DNA of 64,000 bases, from positions 1,116,001 through 1,180,000 of the forward strand of contig NZ_CANMOO010000001.1 in NCBI RefSeq assembly GCF_947499585.1, written 5' to 3'. The notes beneath the pieces are model-generated. The model had not been told where the DNA came from. It did not search any database and saw only the letters and a program-made list of their open reading frames with translations. Source of the DNA: an uncultured Allomuricauda sp. Lineage in GTDB: Bacteria; Bacteroidota; Bacteroidia; Flavobacteriales; Flavobacteriaceae. How positions within the stretch are numbered: the stretch's first letter is position 1; each line of letters starts with the position of its first letter. Of this stretch, positions 16,036 through 25,368 are shown piece by piece. Made by a program: the position numbers and the translations under genes.

Positions 16036-17721
16036 TTACCTATATATTTTTATGACATTTTTCCAACCGTGATGTGCGGGTTCTGAAGTAAGTTCCCATT
16101 GGTCATGGTAACTTTCCGTAAGTCGGGCTTTGATGTATTTCAGTCCAGTACCTTCTTGTCTTTGACCTGAAGCCTGCTTTACAATCTCGGCGTAGGTTAA
16201 AAATGTGTAGCAATCATAATCCGCATTTGACTCAAAAAGCAGTTTAAATTTGATGCTATTATCTTCCAAAGGCAGACTATGCGTAATTCCGTTTTCCAAT
16301 AAGGTATGAAGAATTCCCGGGGGTATTTTTTGCTCAGGATCGATGTCTTCTTCCTGCCAGGAATAGTTCACTTCTTTTCGATATTCCATAATCTCCAAAT
16401 GCGCACGACAAAGTGCTATTTCTTGGCTAATCGGTATTAAGGTTTGGTTTTCTATCTGATTCAGCAAATCAAATTCCTTGGCCAGGGCTTCTATAAACAA
16501 AACACCTTTTTTTGGAGTCTCTTCTATCCAATCTATCAACGAAGTGAGTGTGTTCATCAGAAAATGAGGTTGGATATTCTTTTTAAGTAATTCTAAGCGC
16601 AGTCTCGTAGATTGGACCAATGAGTTTTCATAGGCCAAACGTTGTTCTTTGATTCGTAGAGAAAGCAAATACAACATATTAAGCAGAATTAGACTAAAAC
16701 CTGTGAAAAGGCTAATGTTTAATGAAACATAATGGCGAATGAATATACAAAGGAGTAAGGTAAGCAACACCAGGAGCGCGCCTTTTGCTTTTTTATAAAC
16801 CCCAAAAACTGCTATGCATAGGGAAAATAGCAACAAGCTTAGCGTCATATTTAATATGGTGAGATCAAATAAGTGGTGCTCAATAGAGAATATAAACAAA
16901 AGAATAGCGGTGTAAATACCCAAGAAGAGTTTCCATTTGGGGTAGGGGAACTGCATGGAAAAATAGAGTGGAATTAAAAACGAAATACCGAACATTAAGC
17001 TAGTTATAACTTCTAAGCGTATTACGTGCAAGCTATAATGAATCGGCACAGTCGTTTTCACAAAATGGGTCATTGTTAAACCAAAAAAGAGCAAACAACT
17101 GATGCTAAAAATAAGCGCAGGATATTCTTTTTTATTGCCGATGAATAGAAAAAGAAAATAGATGGCGGTAATAAGAAAAGCTCCTGCAAAAATGTGCATA
17201 TAGGAGTTTTGAATGAGTCGGTCGGTTAATAGATCATCGTAATAATCAATCTTCAGACCGTAATTGCCAATATGATCCGGATAATAATAATTGCTCAAAC
17301 GCAAGGCCATTACATGTTCACCTGCATTGGTCAAATGGGTAGGTATTGTAAAAGTGGTCCACAATTTACCTTCCGGGGGTAAATCTGCTTCCTGACCAGG
17401 ATTTCCATTTTTACCTATTAAGACGCCATCCCAAAATACTTCATACTCACCATAGACTTCCAATCGAAGACCATAAGGTTTTAATGTTTCTGGAGCTTTT
17501 AGAATATCGATTTTCGTTCTAGACCAGAAAATCTGACCATCTGGCACTAATGTCATGCGTTTTTCCCAGTGTCTAGCATTCAAGTTTTTGGTCGCCCATT
17601 CAGGTTGATCTCCTATTTGAAATACCGTCCTGTATCGCGCAAAAATAGACTCTTGGTTTTGGGAACAAGAGGTTACCAATAATACGGGACATATGAGAAG
17701 AAAGTATAATAGATGTCTCAA
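16036..17721 (-). CDS. Lipoprotein-type 7TM sensor histidine kinase (LytS class)
   Basis: This 561-residue protein starts with a TTG at 17721; no ATG lies between it and the upstream in-frame stop. The N-terminal signal contains a lipobox-like VTSC (Cys19), then a periplasmic beta-rich sensor domain (about 25-165), about seven transmembrane helices (about 175-360), and a His_kinase domain with the phospho-acceptor His386 in NIQPHFLMNTL, an N-box ENGITHS and GTGLKYIKARL. It pairs with the response regulator downstream. Confidence 0.85.
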   Translation of the reverse strand: MRHLLYFLLICPVLLVTSCSQNQESIFARYRTVFQIGDQPEWATKNLNARHWEKRMTLVPDGQIFWSRTKIDILKAPETLKPYGLRLEVYGEYEVFWDGVLIGKNGNPGQEADLPPEGKLWTTFTIPTHLTNAGEHVMALRLSNYYYPDHIGNYGLKIDYYDDLLTDRLIQNSYMHIFAGAFLITAIYFLFLFIGNKKEYPALIFSISCLLFFGLTMTHFVKTTVPIHYSLHVIRLEVITSLMFGISFLIPLYFSMQFPYPKWKLFLGIYTAILLFIFSIEHHLFDLTILNMTLSLLLFSLCIAVFGVYKKAKGALLVLLTLLLCIFIRHYVSLNISLFTGFSLILLNMLYLLSLRIKEQRLAYENSLVQSTRLRLELLKKNIQPHFLMNTLTSLIDWIEETPKKGVLFIEALAKEFDLLNQIENQTLIPISQEIALCRAHLEIMEYRKEVNYSWQEEDIDPEQKIPPGILHTLLENGITHSLPLEDNSIKFKLLFESNADYDCYTFLTYAEIVKQASGQRQEGTGLKYIKARLTESYHDQWELTSEPAHHGWKNVIKIYR

Positions 17722-17902
17722 GCTCGTCTTGATGCGGTTAAAGGTGCAAGATAGTCATTACAATCCGCCTCTTCGAGCAGTTCACTAGCGTATAGAGCAG
17801 TTGGGAAAATTTAGATTGGATGGATGAGAATCAAAAGCCAGATTTGTAATACAGAGGAACCTATTTATCTGATGTTATTTTAGACAAAAAACAGAATAAA
17901 CA

Positions 17903-19087
17903 ATGAAAAACATAGCAGGATTACCACTTTTCTTATTCCTAATTGTAGCAACCCACAGTTTTGCCCAACATACCGATAGTGAGGCACCAAAGGCAACTGC
18001 CGACGAAGCTGCGCTACCATTCAGGGATATTCCGAATCTCGAAGAACCCTATACAAATGCGGCTCCAATAGAAAGAAATGATGGAATAAGAGTGGGCAAA
18101 TTAAAACTTTCCGGTCATGATAAAAATTCAATTTTAAAGGTCTCTCAAGAGATTTTTGATGGCAAATACGGTAATTACGATGCGTTGCTCATTTCGCATA
18201 AGAACAAATTGGTATATGAATCTTATTACAAAAAAGGTCGTATCGATTTGCCACATGGACAAGCATCTGCGGTAAAAGGCTACACCAGTTTGATCTTAGG
18301 GAGGGCAATTCAGCTGGGTTATCTAACTATGGAAGATTTAAACAAACCTTTAATTAGTTTTCTAAAAGATACGAACCCTAAAAAATTTACAAAGGGAGTA
18401 GAAAAAATCACACTTCATAAAGCATTGACAATGCATGGAGGACTAACCATTGATAGAGAAAAATGGAAGGAAATTGAGAATGATTCCGTTAAATTGAAAG
18501 GGCAGGGGCTGGTTCAAACACTACTTGAATACAGCAAACCCATTACTGATGAGTCTCAGGTCTTTTTGTATGGTAATTTCAATCCCATGATGGTGATGAC
18601 GGTTATAGACGCCGTTGTACCGGGAACAGTTGAGGACTTTATTAAAAATGAGTTACTTGATAAGCTTGGTATTACCGATTATAAATGGTCAAAACACACA
18701 AGTGGCTTACCACAGGCAGGATGGCGTGCCAGTATCATGTCTCGTGACATGATTAAATTGGGGTATTTGGTGCAAAACAAAGGTAAATTGAATGGGAAAC
18801 AGTTTATTTCTGCTGCATATCTCGAAAAAGCCACAAGTGGCTTGGAAAGACCTGCAATAGATTGGATGCCTAAAAATTATCTTTACGGGTATTTTTGGTA
18901 CTACACACCTGTAAAAGTCGGTAATAGAAGCTATGATGCGACTCTTGCTTGGGGAGGCGGAGGACAACGTGTTCTGGTAGTAGAAGAACTTGGTTTAACC
19001 ATTGTCATCAATGGTCATGACCGAGACGATGATAAAATCATGACTCCAATTTTTGAAACGATCATACCGGCATTTGCCAAGAAGTAG
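17903..19087 (+). CDS. Secreted class C beta-lactamase-like serine hydrolase
   Basis: The 394-residue protein has a signal peptide (about 1-21, ending SFAQ). The likely SxxK motif is SAVK (Ser122, Lys125) and the YxN motif YGN lies near residue 223. A glycine-rich WGGGGQ replaces the usual KTG-like third motif. These enzymes act as peptidases, esterases or penicillin-binding enzymes at the cell surface. It starts an operon with two PD40 proteins and is divergent from the two-component genes. Confidence 0.85.
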   Translation: MKNIAGLPLFLFLIVATHSFAQHTDSEAPKATADEAALPFRDIPNLEEPYTNAAPIERNDGIRVGKLKLSGHDKNSILKVSQEIFDGKYGNYDALLISHKNKLVYESYYKKGRIDLPHGQASAVKGYTSLILGRAIQLGYLTMEDLNKPLISFLKDTNPKKFTKGVEKITLHKALTMHGGLTIDREKWKEIENDSVKLKGQGLVQTLLEYSKPITDESQVFLYGNFNPMMVMTVIDAVVPGTVEDFIKNELLDKLGITDYKWSKHTSGLPQAGWRASIMSRDMIKLGYLVQNKGKLNGKQFISAAYLEKATSGLERPAIDWMPKNYLYGYFWYYTPVKVGNRSYDATLAWGGGGQRVLVVEELGLTIVINGHDRDDDKIMTPIFETIIPAFAKK

Positions 19088-19110
19088 CCACTATTATCAA
19101 AAACTAAGAA

Positions 19111-19968
19111 ATGAGAAAAGCGTATTTCATTTGGATGTTTATAGGGGCACTATTTTTAAATGCCTGTGGTTCTGAAAATCAGAAAGCGAACGACAATGCT
19201 TCATCATCTATGGTAGCGCCCTATTTTGGCCTAACCCCGCCAGGCATGGAAGCTGAACCTCTTGAATTAAATAACATGTCACAAAAAGGGTGGGAGCTAG
19301 GGGGTATTCACGCTCCAAATATGAAAGAGTTTTATTTGACTTCTACTTTGGAGACGCCACTTCGACCTATTGTTATAAGCTTCCGAAAGGAAGACAGAGT
19401 CTGGAAGAAATATGAGTTTTATGATACTGGCGGAGATGTTCTGTATTCGAAAGATAAATATATAGAACGAACCGACTCTGATTGGTCAGCCATAAAAAGT
19501 CTTGGTGCTCCTTTTGATACCATCCCAATAATGCGTTTAACAGCTTCTTCCAAAGGAACCTTGGTTTTTGATGAAGCTACTAGAGATGGAAGTGGTATTC
19601 TTCGTTATTCACGACTCATAAACGGCAAGCATGAAGCACCAAAACCTTTTGGTGCAACTATAAACACAGGTAAATGGACGGCTCATCCTTTCATTGCTCC
19701 AGATGAATCTTACATTATTTGGGACAGTGAGCGTGAAGGGGGATATGGCGATAGTGATATGTATATCAGTTTTCGACAGACAGATGGTTCATGGGGAGCG
19801 GCCATTAACTTTGGGGATAAGATAAACACAGATGGCGAGGACGGTGGAGGTTACGTAACGCCAGATGGAAAATATCTTTCGTATTGCCCCCGTTGTAGCC
19901 CACCTTATGATAGGATGTGGATGGACGCAGAGATTATTGAAACACTAAGACCAAAAACAGAAAAATGA
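19111..19968 (+). CDS. PD40 propeller lipoprotein
   Basis: The 285-residue lipoprotein (lipobox LNAC, Cys19) has PD40-like strands such as IAPDESYIIWDSEREGG and VTPDGKYLSYC. Its C-terminal 165 residues are closely similar to the C-terminal part of the next protein, sharing AHPFIAPDESY, REGG.GDSD.YISFRQ and DGSWG, so they arose by local duplication. The gene overlaps the next one by 4 bp (stop in ATGA), implying translational coupling. Confidence 0.85.
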   Translation: MRKAYFIWMFIGALFLNACGSENQKANDNASSSMVAPYFGLTPPGMEAEPLELNNMSQKGWELGGIHAPNMKEFYLTSTLETPLRPIVISFRKEDRVWKKYEFYDTGGDVLYSKDKYIERTDSDWSAIKSLGAPFDTIPIMRLTASSKGTLVFDEATRDGSGILRYSRLINGKHEAPKPFGATINTGKWTAHPFIAPDESYIIWDSEREGGYGDSDMYISFRQTDGSWGAAINFGDKINTDGEDGGGYVTPDGKYLSYCPRCSPPYDRMWMDAEIIETLRPKTEK

Positions 19969-21641
19969 GAAAACTGAAGTTATTTCTAGTGCTAGCCATA
20001 GCGGCGCTACATACGCTCTTTGCCCAGGAGAATCATATTAAAGAAGATGCGGAGGTAGCGAGAATCTCTAATTTTGAATTGCCAAAGATTCAGGTTGTCC
20101 CAATAACGGATACTAATGCTAATAGGCAATACGAACTTTATATTAAGCTACCAGAGGCGTATTCAGAAAACAATGATAAATCGTATCCTGTAATTTATAC
20201 AACCGATGCAATGTGGCACATGGAGATGTTATCTGGTTCAACAGAATACATGTTGGAAGAGATTATTCTAGTTGGAATCTCTTGGCAGAAAGACATTGAT
20301 GAAGGCCTAAAAAAAGAAGTAGGAGAACATGTTAGTCGGTTCCGAGATTACAGTTTTCGTAAATCAAATAAACCTGAAATTCAAACAAAATTTCAATTTG
20401 GACAAGGCAATAATCATCTGGGTTTTATTCGTAATGATATTATTCCCTATATGGACAATACGTATCGTACTGACCCAAATAGTCGCACCTATTTCGGTTA
20501 TTCAATGGGTGGTGAATTTGGTGCTTATGCGCTATTGTCTCAACCGGATACCTTTAATAATTACATTCTTGGCAGTCCATCAATCAAAAATGAAGTTGAA
20601 TATCTATCTGAACTTAATACGAAATTGTCAAATAGAAACTCGAGTCTGAATGCCAATGTTTTCATTTCATATGGCTCATTGGAAGAAACGATGATGGAGC
20701 CTATCGAAGCGTTTATTAAATTATTAAATGATAGAAGAGATGAGGGCTTAACGGTACTAAAAGAAGTGATTGATGGAAATCATGGAACTGCATTCCCTAT
20801 GACCGTAGTGCGAAGCATTAACTGGTTAGCACAGTTGAATGAAACCGTAGTGAAAAGTCCATATTTGGGGCAAAAACTACCCGGTTTGGTACCAAAACCT
20901 TTTGCACCTGGGACTGTTACAAGCGAAAACTGGGAATATGGCGGGGTTTTTACACCTGACTTAAAAGAGTTTTACTTTATAAGGGAAGTTCCGGGTAATG
21001 AAAAACAGGAATTCGTTGTATTTGAGTACAAAAATGAACAATGGGTGGAGTCCGTTATCTCAAACAGGATAGGCCAACCCTATATTTCACCTGATGGCAA
21101 AACAATGCATTTGGGCAAGCGATATAAGAAACGAACCGAGACAGGCTGGTCAGAGATAGAGCGTCTTGAATCTCCCTTCGAGGAAATACAGATCATGCGC
21201 ATGACGTCCTCATTCAATGGAACCTTTGTTTTTGATGAGATAGGTATGCCCAACGGAGATGGGGTACTTCGTTATTCAAGACTGATAGAAGGGAAACGTG
21301 AAGCACCCAGACCATTTGGAAAAACAATCAATACAGGAAGAATGAATGCGCATCCTTTTATTGCTCCCGATGAATCCTACCTAATTTTTGATGGAGAACG
21401 TGAAGGTGGTTTTGGGGATTCTGACCTCTATATCAGTTTTCGGCAAGAAGATGGTTCTTGGGGCACTGCCATTAATTTGGGTGATGCCATTAATACCGAA
21501 GCATGGGAAGCAGCGGCAACTGTGACACCCGATGGTAAGTATTTGTTCTTTAATAGGAATATGGGTTCGAATGATTACGAAAATGTAGATATCTTTTGGG
21601 TAGATGCAAAGGTGATTGAAGATCTTAGACCCAAGCCATAA
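19965..21641 (+). CDS. Fusion: esterase (alpha/beta hydrolase) with PD40 propeller
   Basis: The 558-residue secreted protein (signal peptide about 1-20) begins with an esterase-D-like alpha/beta hydrolase domain (about 30-295): nucleophile motif GYSMGG, a strand YPVIYTTDAMWHME, and a late DGNHGTAFP carrying the catalytic His. From about residue 310 to the end is a PD40 propeller paralogous to the preceding lipoprotein. The two-domain arrangement suggests the propeller helps localise or dock the esterase. A 28-bp palindrome follows 90 bp after its stop. Confidence 0.85.
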   Translation: MRKLKLFLVLAIAALHTLFAQENHIKEDAEVARISNFELPKIQVVPITDTNANRQYELYIKLPEAYSENNDKSYPVIYTTDAMWHMEMLSGSTEYMLEEIILVGISWQKDIDEGLKKEVGEHVSRFRDYSFRKSNKPEIQTKFQFGQGNNHLGFIRNDIIPYMDNTYRTDPNSRTYFGYSMGGEFGAYALLSQPDTFNNYILGSPSIKNEVEYLSELNTKLSNRNSSLNANVFISYGSLEETMMEPIEAFIKLLNDRRDEGLTVLKEVIDGNHGTAFPMTVVRSINWLAQLNETVVKSPYLGQKLPGLVPKPFAPGTVTSENWEYGGVFTPDLKEFYFIREVPGNEKQEFVVFEYKNEQWVESVISNRIGQPYISPDGKTMHLGKRYKKRTETGWSEIERLESPFEEIQIMRMTSSFNGTFVFDEIGMPNGDGVLRYSRLIEGKREAPRPFGKTINTGRMNAHPFIAPDESYLIFDGEREGGFGDSDLYISFRQEDGSWGTAINLGDAINTEAWEAAATVTPDGKYLFFNRNMGSNDYENVDIFWVDAKVIEDLRPKP

Positions 21642-21731
21642 AACTCAGATGAAGTCCCATAGGTACATGGCAGTAATCTACTGATAACCAGTATCATTTT
21701 GACTTCCCAACCCAATACTTTATTTTAATTG

Positions 21732-21759
21732 TCAACGTTACATATATATGTAACGTTGA
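21732..21759. repeat. 28-bp perfect palindrome
   Basis: The half site TCAACGTTACATAT is followed immediately by its exact reverse complement, with an AT-rich centre. It sits 26 bp before the ATG of the sugar dehydrogenase at 21786, so an operator is the most natural reading; no T-run follows, so a terminator is less likely. Confidence 0.65.
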
Positions 21760-21785
21760 TACACTAAGTGCTAAAATGGACAATT

Positions 21786-23297
21786 ATGGCCCCAATCACC
21801 CCAAATCCGTTTTTTGAGATAATTTTCAAATTAAAGTATGCGCACCAATGGTTAAAAACATCCACGAAATTGGTGTTGTTCTCGTTTTTGTCAGTACTGT
21901 TAAGCTGCAATAATTCACTGGAACCCGTGTCGCCCGAAGATGTAATTGATCCAGTCAATGAAATTGTGGATTCAGGAGATGCTGCCCTCAATTATAGAAA
22001 CAACTGTGGAGGTTGCCATGGACAAGACCTGGGCTCATTTGTGGAACGCGAGTGGACCTACGGCAATGCTCAGGACGATGTCATAAACTCAATAACCGAT
22101 GGATACGCGAGCAATGGTATGCCAGCATACGGGTCTGCTTTAAGTGCTCAAGCAATCGAAGATTTGACCACCTATATACTTACCGAAATCGATGGAAAAA
22201 CCAAAGCGATGTTGGAAGAGGAGAACCCCGATTTATCAGGCTTAATCTCATCCGATGACCTTACATTTCGACTGGAAACCTTAACCGATGAGATTCCCGG
22301 CATTCCTTGGGGGATAGCACAATTGCCCACTGGTGAAATTTTAGTGACCGAGCGTGGGGGAGGACTATTTTTGGTTAATAATGACAAGCAATTGACAGCC
22401 ATTACTGGTATTCCAGCTGTGGTTTCGCAAGGGCAGGGAGGACTATTGGATGTACTCCTACATCCAGATTTTGAAAACAATTCATTTGTGTATCTATCCT
22501 ATTCTCGAGCCAACCCCAATAATGCATCCGAGCGGACCACTGCAGTGGCAAGGGGTAGGTTAGAGGGCAACAGTTTGGTTCAAGTGGAGAACATATTTAC
22601 GGCACTTCCATATCTTGGTAGTACCCACCACTATGGCTCAAGACTAGAATTTGATAACGATGGCTACCTATATGTTTCCGTGGGTGATCGTGGATTCAGA
22701 GAGGTTTACCCCCAGGAATTGGATAATGCTATCGGAAAAATACACCGTATCCATGACGATGGCGAAATTCCTACGGACAACCCATTTTACAATACTTCGG
22801 GAGCTGTCAATTCAATTTTCACCTACGGAACACGTAATCCCCAAGGCATGAGCTTGCATCCGGAAACCGGAGCAGTTTGGGAAGGCGAACATGGGCCTCA
22901 GGGCGGTGATGAGATCAATCTGTTGGAAGCCGGGAACAATAATGGTTGGCCGGCTATTTCATACGGTATCAATTATGACGGCACCACATTTACAGATTTT
23001 ACCGCATTGGCTGGTATGGAACAGCCCGTGTACTACTGGACTCCTTCCATTGCTCCCTGTGGAATGACCTTTGTGTCTGGCAATTTTTATGGAAATTGGA
23101 GAAATGACCTGTTTGTCAGCTCGCTCAAATTCGAATATCTCCATCGTTTAAAGATGAATGGCAACGAGGTTATTGGCCATGAAACGCTGGTGGATGGTAT
23201 AGGCAGGGTACGTGACGCTGAAATGGGCAGCGACGGGTATCTGTACATTGTAGTCGAGGGCCCTGGTAGATTGATACGCCTTGTTCCTGAACAATAA
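21786..23297 (+). CDS. Cytochrome c-fused PQQ-type sugar dehydrogenase
   Basis: I start at the ATG at 21786 (503 aa) rather than the in-frame GTG at 21768. A long lipoprotein signal ends at LLSC (Cys41). A cytochrome-c domain (about 60-135) carries the haem motif CGGCH at 74-78. The rest resembles the GSDH / soluble aldose dehydrogenase six-bladed propeller: LPTGEILVTERGG, SYSRANP, HHYGSRLEFDNDGYLYVSVGDRG, TYGTRNPQGMSLHP and EHGPQGGDEINLL. It probably oxidises a sugar in the periplasm with electrons passed to the haem. It is monocistronic. Confidence 0.88.
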   Translation: MAPITPNPFFEIIFKLKYAHQWLKTSTKLVLFSFLSVLLSCNNSLEPVSPEDVIDPVNEIVDSGDAALNYRNNCGGCHGQDLGSFVEREWTYGNAQDDVINSITDGYASNGMPAYGSALSAQAIEDLTTYILTEIDGKTKAMLEEENPDLSGLISSDDLTFRLETLTDEIPGIPWGIAQLPTGEILVTERGGGLFLVNNDKQLTAITGIPAVVSQGQGGLLDVLLHPDFENNSFVYLSYSRANPNNASERTTAVARGRLEGNSLVQVENIFTALPYLGSTHHYGSRLEFDNDGYLYVSVGDRGFREVYPQELDNAIGKIHRIHDDGEIPTDNPFYNTSGAVNSIFTYGTRNPQGMSLHPETGAVWEGEHGPQGGDEINLLEAGNNNGWPAISYGINYDGTTFTDFTALAGMEQPVYYWTPSIAPCGMTFVSGNFYGNWRNDLFVSSLKFEYLHRLKMNGNEVIGHETLVDGIGRVRDAEMGSDGYLYIVVEGPGRLIRLVPEQ

Positions 23298-23411
23298 TGT
23301 TTCAATATAACGACTGTTAAATTGCTGAACTACTCTGGCCTTTTTTTGATGCTCCAAATCTAAAAGGGGGTGTACATGGGAATAAAGCGGAACGTAAAAA
23401 AGGGTAAATTC

Positions 23412-24167
23412 TTAAATGCTGAGTTCCTTTTTCAAAATGGTTCGGAATCGTGTAGCGCTTAAATAGTGGTCATCCAGTAATTTGCCATTATGCAATAGGT
23501 TGAAAACCCCAAAGCCGGAAGGTGCCATCTTAGCCTCTTTTACGGTTTTTATCTTGGACACTTTTAGATCTACTCCATGGTCCATGGCAACGTTAAGTAT
23601 GGCGGTTACCGACTTTTCGCTCCACGGACACTGGTCTGCATATAACAAATGCCATCCTTTATAGTTTTCTTGTCGGTTTGTCCAGTTGTAAAACTTTGGT
23701 TTTTTGCTGTTTTTGTTCCATGTTTTCGATAGTAATTCAAATCGGTCCTTCGCTTCAATTTGCTGAAAGCCGTTTTTCTCAAAAAGTGTCTTATTGGCCA
23801 ACCAACCACCGTTACTGGTTATGACACATAAACCATCAAGCCCTAATGCTCTTGCTTCGTTTTCCGCATCTTGAATGAGCATTGAACCAAACCCCATATT
23901 TCGTTCTTTTTTTGAGTATATGTAGGTGCAATGAATGAACATATAGTTATCCGCATCTATCGGGCGCCAGGCATTTTTTGCAGGAACATACTCAATAAAG
24001 CCAATCATTTTGCCCTCGTCATTCTTGAGTATCTTTATTCGTAAACCTTCAGCATAACGTTTTTCATACCACTGGGCCTTGTCTTTAAATCCCTGCCTTT
24101 TTCGGTCTTTGATACAGAAGAAGGTCTCTTTTATTGCATTTTCAGGGGTTACCGCTACTATTTTCAT
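23412..24167 (-). CDS. GNAT acetyltransferase with YoaP-type C-terminal domain
   Basis: The 251-residue protein has an N-terminal GNAT domain (about 1-150) with the acetyl-CoA loop in RNMGFGSMLIQDAENEARAL, followed by a C-terminal region (about 165-251) with WHLLYADQCPWSEKS and PSGFGVFNLLHNGKL. The latter resembles the YoaP domain of small Firmicutes and Bacteroidota acetyltransferases. The substrate is unknown. It stands 25 bp from the next minus-strand gene and probably shares its transcript. Confidence 0.85.
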   Translation of the reverse strand: MKIVAVTPENAIKETFFCIKDRKRQGFKDKAQWYEKRYAEGLRIKILKNDEGKMIGFIEYVPAKNAWRPIDADNYMFIHCTYIYSKKERNMGFGSMLIQDAENEARALGLDGLCVITSNGGWLANKTLFEKNGFQQIEAKDRFELLSKTWNKNSKKPKFYNWTNRQENYKGWHLLYADQCPWSEKSVTAILNVAMDHGVDLKVSKIKTVKEAKMAPSGFGVFNLLHNGKLLDDHYLSATRFRTILKKELSI

Positions 24168-24192
24168 GGTTTTCTTTTTTAGACATTGAAGA

Positions 24193-24744
24193 TTAAAAAT
24201 GCCAGCCTAGTTTAAGTGAGATTTCAGGGATTAAAAGCGGGGTTTCATAGATGCTATTGTCTACCATTACTTCTTTATCACCTGCAATACGGAGATGTAC
24301 AGCTGCCCAGGGATTTAGATAAAAGTTCTTGTAAAATTTCCAAACATAACCGCCGCCCAGCGTGAAAATGGTATTGTTGTATTCGGCTGTTTCCAATTTG
24401 GCGTCGGTTTGTATGGTGGCGTCCCAATACTCCAAACCAGGTCCGATCCACCAGCCTTCAAAACCAGGTTTGAAAAAGTAATCCACAATGGCTGCATAGA
24501 CCTTCATTTCATTATTGGTAAAACCATCTTCCAAGATAAACCCCGGTGTTTCTATTTTTGTAATTACCGCTCTATATCTAAAATGATCGTGGCCTAGCCA
24601 GGCAGAAGCATAGTATCCCTCAAATATGTACGGCACCGCATCCAATTCAAACCCGACAACTGTTTTGTTTACTTCGTCTTCGGCGTTTTGTCCGTATGTC
24701 GCTACTAATAGTAAAAAAGAAAAAAGGAATGTTAGCGATTTCAT
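24193..24744 (-). CDS. Outer-membrane beta-barrel-like protein
   Basis: I start at the ATG at 24744. The in-frame TTG at 24753 adds only three residues. A signal peptide (about 1-18, ending TYGQNA) precedes about 160 residues of alternating beta strands with aromatic girdles (WWIGPGLEYWD, YVWKFYKNFYLNPWAAVHLRI) ending in a strand LKLGWHF, typical of small outer-membrane barrels. No specific function can be assigned. Confidence 0.7.
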   Translation of the reverse strand: MKSLTFLFSFLLLVATYGQNAEDEVNKTVVGFELDAVPYIFEGYYASAWLGHDHFRYRAVITKIETPGFILEDGFTNNEMKVYAAIVDYFFKPGFEGWWIGPGLEYWDATIQTDAKLETAEYNNTIFTLGGGYVWKFYKNFYLNPWAAVHLRIAGDKEVMVDNSIYETPLLIPEISLKLGWHF

Positions 24745-24814
24745 GATTTTCAAGTTTTATAACCCCTAAAAGTATTCTTGAAAACTATGACCTACAATGA
24801 CATATATCAGCTTG

Positions 24815-25357
24815 TTATCTGACTTTCATTTTATTGGAAATCTTGACGTATTACTCTTTTTCCGTAACAATCATTAGAATCTTTTTGTTTGCAAGTCGCT
24901 TAAGTGACTCCAGATCATTGATATTTGGATTTCCCGGCATGCTAATAACACCTGTAAAGTGATTATTGTAAATAGAAGCAATTTGAAAGGCATCTTCGCT
25001 ATTGGCAGAAAATCCCAGAATGAAAAGTTCGTTCAAAGAATAAGTTTTCTCTAAATAATCCAACAAAACTTTGATGGCTGTCCTGTTCTCCATGTGTACA
25101 AGACTTTCAACCAATATCTACCCATGTTTTTCAGAATTGGAGCCAAAATATCTACATCCCAAATTTAGATTTCCCCCATCCAATCCCGGCCCTAGCAATA
25201 TTGGGTAAGTATTATCAGGCGAAAACTTCTCCGGTTCAGTAACTCTGACCAATAGTTTTTTCTGTCCCAAGGGCAGTTCAACTACTTTTTGCTGGGCATG
25301 AACAAATAAAAAACCCAGGCATAGCAAAAGACTTAAAAAATGTTTGCTTATGGTCAT
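24815..25357 (-). pseudogene. Secreted alpha/beta hydrolase, broken by an in-frame stop
   Basis: The reading frame from the ATG at 25357 has a signal peptide (ending FVHAQ) and a 79-residue start resembling an alpha/beta hydrolase. TAG at 25118-25120 interrupts it, yet the same frame continues without shift as ILVESLVHMENR and onward through LNELFILGFSANSED, a nucleophile-elbow-like stretch, to a TAA at 24851. A few more residues (YVKISNKMK) are readable after that stop, to 24815. A single TGG-to-TAG change would explain the first break. The C-terminus is also short for the family. It lies between the barrel protein and a PD40 lipoprotein. Confidence 0.75.
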
Positions 25358-25368
25358 GAGAAGTTTTT

